Part shown: piece after piece, positions 62,132-64,000 of the stretch
Numbering within the stretch: position 1 is the first letter of the stretch
Layout: each line of letters begins with the position of its first letter
Origin: Scytonema sp045865695
GTDB lineage: Bacteria > Cyanobacteriota > Cyanobacteriia > Cyanobacteriales > Nostocaceae
Length of the DNA: 64,000 nucleotides
Reading direction: 5' to 3'
NCBI RefSeq assembly: GCF_045865695.1
Contig: NZ_BAACAP010000238.1
Location: forward strand, 59,344-123,343
Translations under genes and position numbers: made by a program
The notes under the pieces: generated by a model
Told to the model about the DNA's origin: nothing
Seen by the model: only the letters and a program-made list of their open reading frames with translations
Databases searched by the model: none

Positions 62132-64000
62132 TTAAGCAGTGGTGAAAACATCAGACGTGATAGTGCTGGCTTGTATTCCACTCAGTGAAGCTAACCATTC
62201 ATTACCATTGTTAATCCAAGTATCGATCCCATTGTTAGCTTGCGTAATAGTCAGTTGCCCAAATGTTAAGCCACTAGATAGTCCCAGCAAATCCTTACCA
62301 ACTATAAAGTCAGTAATGGTGTCAGTTCCTTGTCCTGTCGATAAGACGAATGTGTCTTTGTCATCGCCTCCTGTTAATGAATCATTACCGCCACCACCAT
62401 TAATAATGTTGACACCTCCATTACCCACTAAGGTGTCGTTATAAGGAGAACCGATCATGTTCTCTATCTTACTAAGGGTGTCTTTGCCAATATCAGTGTT
62501 GAGAATTGCCTTATGCCAAACATTAGCAACCTTGCCATAACCGTCCTTTGTTGGGTGAACGCCATCTTGCAAGTCATCTGGTGTTAACGCACTGTAAACA
62601 TCAACGTAAGTTACTTTTTTTCCCTGAGCTACTTTGTTACTGACTATGCCCGGTATAGATGAATTAAAATCTATGCCCGACTGCTTTTTATTTGAGGGTG
62701 TACTAATAGGTGGGATTGAAGATACCAAAAGTTGAGTGTTAGGTAATTTGTTGGTAATTTGATCAATGAGATTACTTAGCCGACTGGGTGCATTACTGAT
62801 ATCATCATTCTTAATTATGTCATTGGTGCCAATCATCATTAGCACCCTATCCGGCTTATATTTATCTAACCATACATTGACATTGCCATTGGAATCTTTA
62901 TTACTAGCAATGTCTCTAATTCTCCATCCACCAAACCCAGCATTGTCTTTATCAAAGCCATCAGGACCTGAGGAACGTGAACCAACAAAATCGATATTGA
63001 AACCACCATTTTTCAGTAAGTTCCACAAATCATCACGGTATGCTCCTGAGTCCCAGTTAATCATGCCAAAAGTGTTGGAATCACCCAGAGGCATAATTTT
63101 AAACGGTGTGTCAGGTGAGGTAGCAAACTTGTGGTTGACAACACCAGTACCCAAGTCGGCAACGATAGGACCCCTTGCCTGGTTATAAGTAATTGTGTCA
63201 ATTCCATTGCTGCCAGTATAAGTGTTGTTACCTGTATTACCTTGGATCGAGTTGCCAAAGTTAGATACGGGGATTAACTCTAGGTAGTTGATATTAAAGT
63301 CACTGGTTAACATATCCAAGCGCAGTTGATGTGTACCTGCACTCAAGGATAGTTGCCCAGAAGCTAGGACGCTCTGCCAATTGCGCCAATCACCAGTAGT
63401 GCCAAAATTCACTGTTGTATTCTTTCCGTCAACAGTCACCTTGAGGCTATGATTGTTTTTGTCCCCAGAAGCAACTCGGGCGACTAGTTGATAAGTCCCG
63501 GAGGTAGGAACGGTAATATCATAGGTCAACCACTCCCCTTTTTGAATCCAACCTACAAGATTGCCGCCATCAACATCCCCACTATAGGAAACATCAACAT
63601 CGTCAGTACCATACGCATTGCCACCACTGTTACCGGCTGTCGTGTCGTAGTATGCGACTTTTTGACCACCATTCCTGTATTTCTCTGCTTCGATACGGAT
63701 TGGCTGGACTAACTCCAGGTAGTTGATATTAAAGTCACTGGTTAACATATCCAAGCGCAGTTGATGTGTACCTGCATTCAAGGATAGTTGCCCAGAAGCT
63801 AGGACGCTCTGCCAATTCTGCCAACCACCAGTAGTGCCAAAATTCACTGTTGTATTCTTTCCGTCAACAGTCACCTTGAGGCTATGATTGTTTTTGTCCC
63901 CAGAAGCAACTCGGGCGACTAGCTGATAAGTCCCGGAGGTAGGAACGGTAATATCATAGGTCAACCACTCCCCTTTTTGAATCCAACCTACAAGATTGCC
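62132..64000 (-). CDS. Secreted CBM6/35-GDSL-RTX protein, 5' end outside the window
   Basis: The frame is open to the window edge, so the N-terminus is missing; the visible part is about 622 residues. Two nearly identical carbohydrate-binding (CBM6/35-type) repeats have a 145-residue period (TYDITVPTSGTYQLVARVAS). A GDSL/SGNH esterase follows: block I MPLGDSNTFG, block III MIGTNDI and block V DGVHPTKDGYG, so the catalytic triad looks complete. The C-terminus has RTX-like calcium-binding repeats (GNGGVNIINGGGGNDSLTGG) and a DTFVLSTGQGTD tail, which suggest type I secretion. It probably binds and deacylates extracellular polysaccharide. Confidence 0.92.
   Translation of the reverse strand, partial: GNLVGWIQKGEWLTYDITVPTSGTYQLVARVASGDKNNHSLKVTVDGKNTTVNFGTTGGWQNWQSVLASGQLSLNAGTHQLRLDMLTSDFNINYLELVQPIRIEAEKYRNGGQKVAYYDTTAGNSGGNAYGTDDVDVSYSGDVDGGNLVGWIQKGEWLTYDITVPTSGTYQLVARVASGDKNNHSLKVTVDGKNTTVNFGTTGDWRNWQSVLASGQLSLSAGTHQLRLDMLTSDFNINYLELIPVSNFGNSIQGNTGNNTYTGSNGIDTITYNQARGPIVADLGTGVVNHKFATSPDTPFKIMPLGDSNTFGMINWDSGAYRDDLWNLLKNGGFNIDFVGSRSSGPDGFDKDNAGFGGWRIRDIASNKDSNGNVNVWLDKYKPDRVLMMIGTNDIIKNDDISNAPSRLSNLIDQITNKLPNTQLLVSSIPPISTPSNKKQSGIDFNSSIPGIVSNKVAQGKKVTYVDVYSALTPDDLQDGVHPTKDGYGKVANVWHKAILNTDIGKDTLSKIENMIGSPYNDTLVGNGGVNIINGGGGNDSLTGGDDKDTFVLSTGQGTDTITDFIVGKDLLGLSSGLTFGQLTITQANNGIDTWINNGNEWLASLSGIQASTITSDVFTTA
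63282..63975. repeat. Near-identical 435-bp direct repeat encoding two CBM domains
   Basis: The segment from 63282 is repeated from 63717 onward with very few changes (offset 435 bp, 145 codons) up to the window end. It encodes the second and first visible carbohydrate-binding domains. The close DNA match implies a recent duplication or gene conversion. Confidence 0.9.

Overview
The window looks like chromosome from a filamentous, probably heterocyst-forming cyanobacterium (Nostocales type). The evidence is internal: frequent GCGATCGC (HIP1) octamers, heptameric short tandem repeats (six ACTGGTC units at 33653), many palindromic interspersed repeats, relics of xisH/xisI, and families largely confined to this group (DUF1822, DUF928, CHAT-CHASE2, a Npun-type putative glycosyltransferase). 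No rRNA or CRISPR array was seen. One tRNA (Gln, UUG) is present.

Layout. 1-8.5 kb: the end of an M20 amidohydrolase gene, then small membrane-protein genes (DUF1622, HPP, ZIP) interrupted by an IscB nuclease gene with a probable omega-RNA (HEARO) leader. A DUF1778-GNAT toxin-antitoxin pair and a hydrolase/histidine-phosphatase operon follow, bordered by interleaved direct repeats. 8.7-15.4 kb: a membrane-anchored pentapeptide-repeat protein and a small group of glycosyltransferase and pyruvyltransferase genes. 15.4-25.5 kb: an accessory island with an orphan C5 DNA methyltransferase and a five-gene module, A (winged-helix protein), B (AAA ATPase), C (a single protein joining a DEDDy exonuclease, a Cas4/RecB-type Fe-S nuclease and an FtsK-like translocase), D (DUF4365-like) and E (unknown). 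One module copy is nearly complete. A tail remnant (D'E') lies upstream, and a second copy reduced to A plus the last part of C lies downstream. This is the best candidate for an undescribed system. 25.7-28.5 kb: decaying genes (xisH and xisI, each with an in-frame TGA; hicA cut short beside an intact hicB; the tail of a TpsA exoprotein) and three small proteins.

28.5-38.4 kb: a cyanobacterial TpsB - TPR-CHAT - DUF1822 - CHAT-CHASE2 - DUF928 neighbourhood, with two MITE-like inverted-repeat elements and an in-frame repeat insertion in the TPR-CHAT gene. 38.6-41.7 kb: a SpoIID-like protein and two conserved proteins of unknown role.

41.8-64 kb: an extracellular polysaccharide region, mostly on the minus strand. 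It holds a Wzc-like tyrosine autokinase, several glycosyltransferases (GT4, GT2, DPM1-like, GT39-like, CgeB-like), two methyltransferases, kdsA, kdsC and kdsB for CMP-Kdo synthesis, a candidate CMP-sugar glycosyltransferase next to kdsC, an MBOAT/SGNH acylation pair, and a large secreted CBM-GDSL-RTX protein that runs off the window end. Together these suggest synthesis, export control and acyl decoration of a Kdo-containing surface glycan. That role is inferred from gene content. All family calls come from reading motifs; no database search was run.
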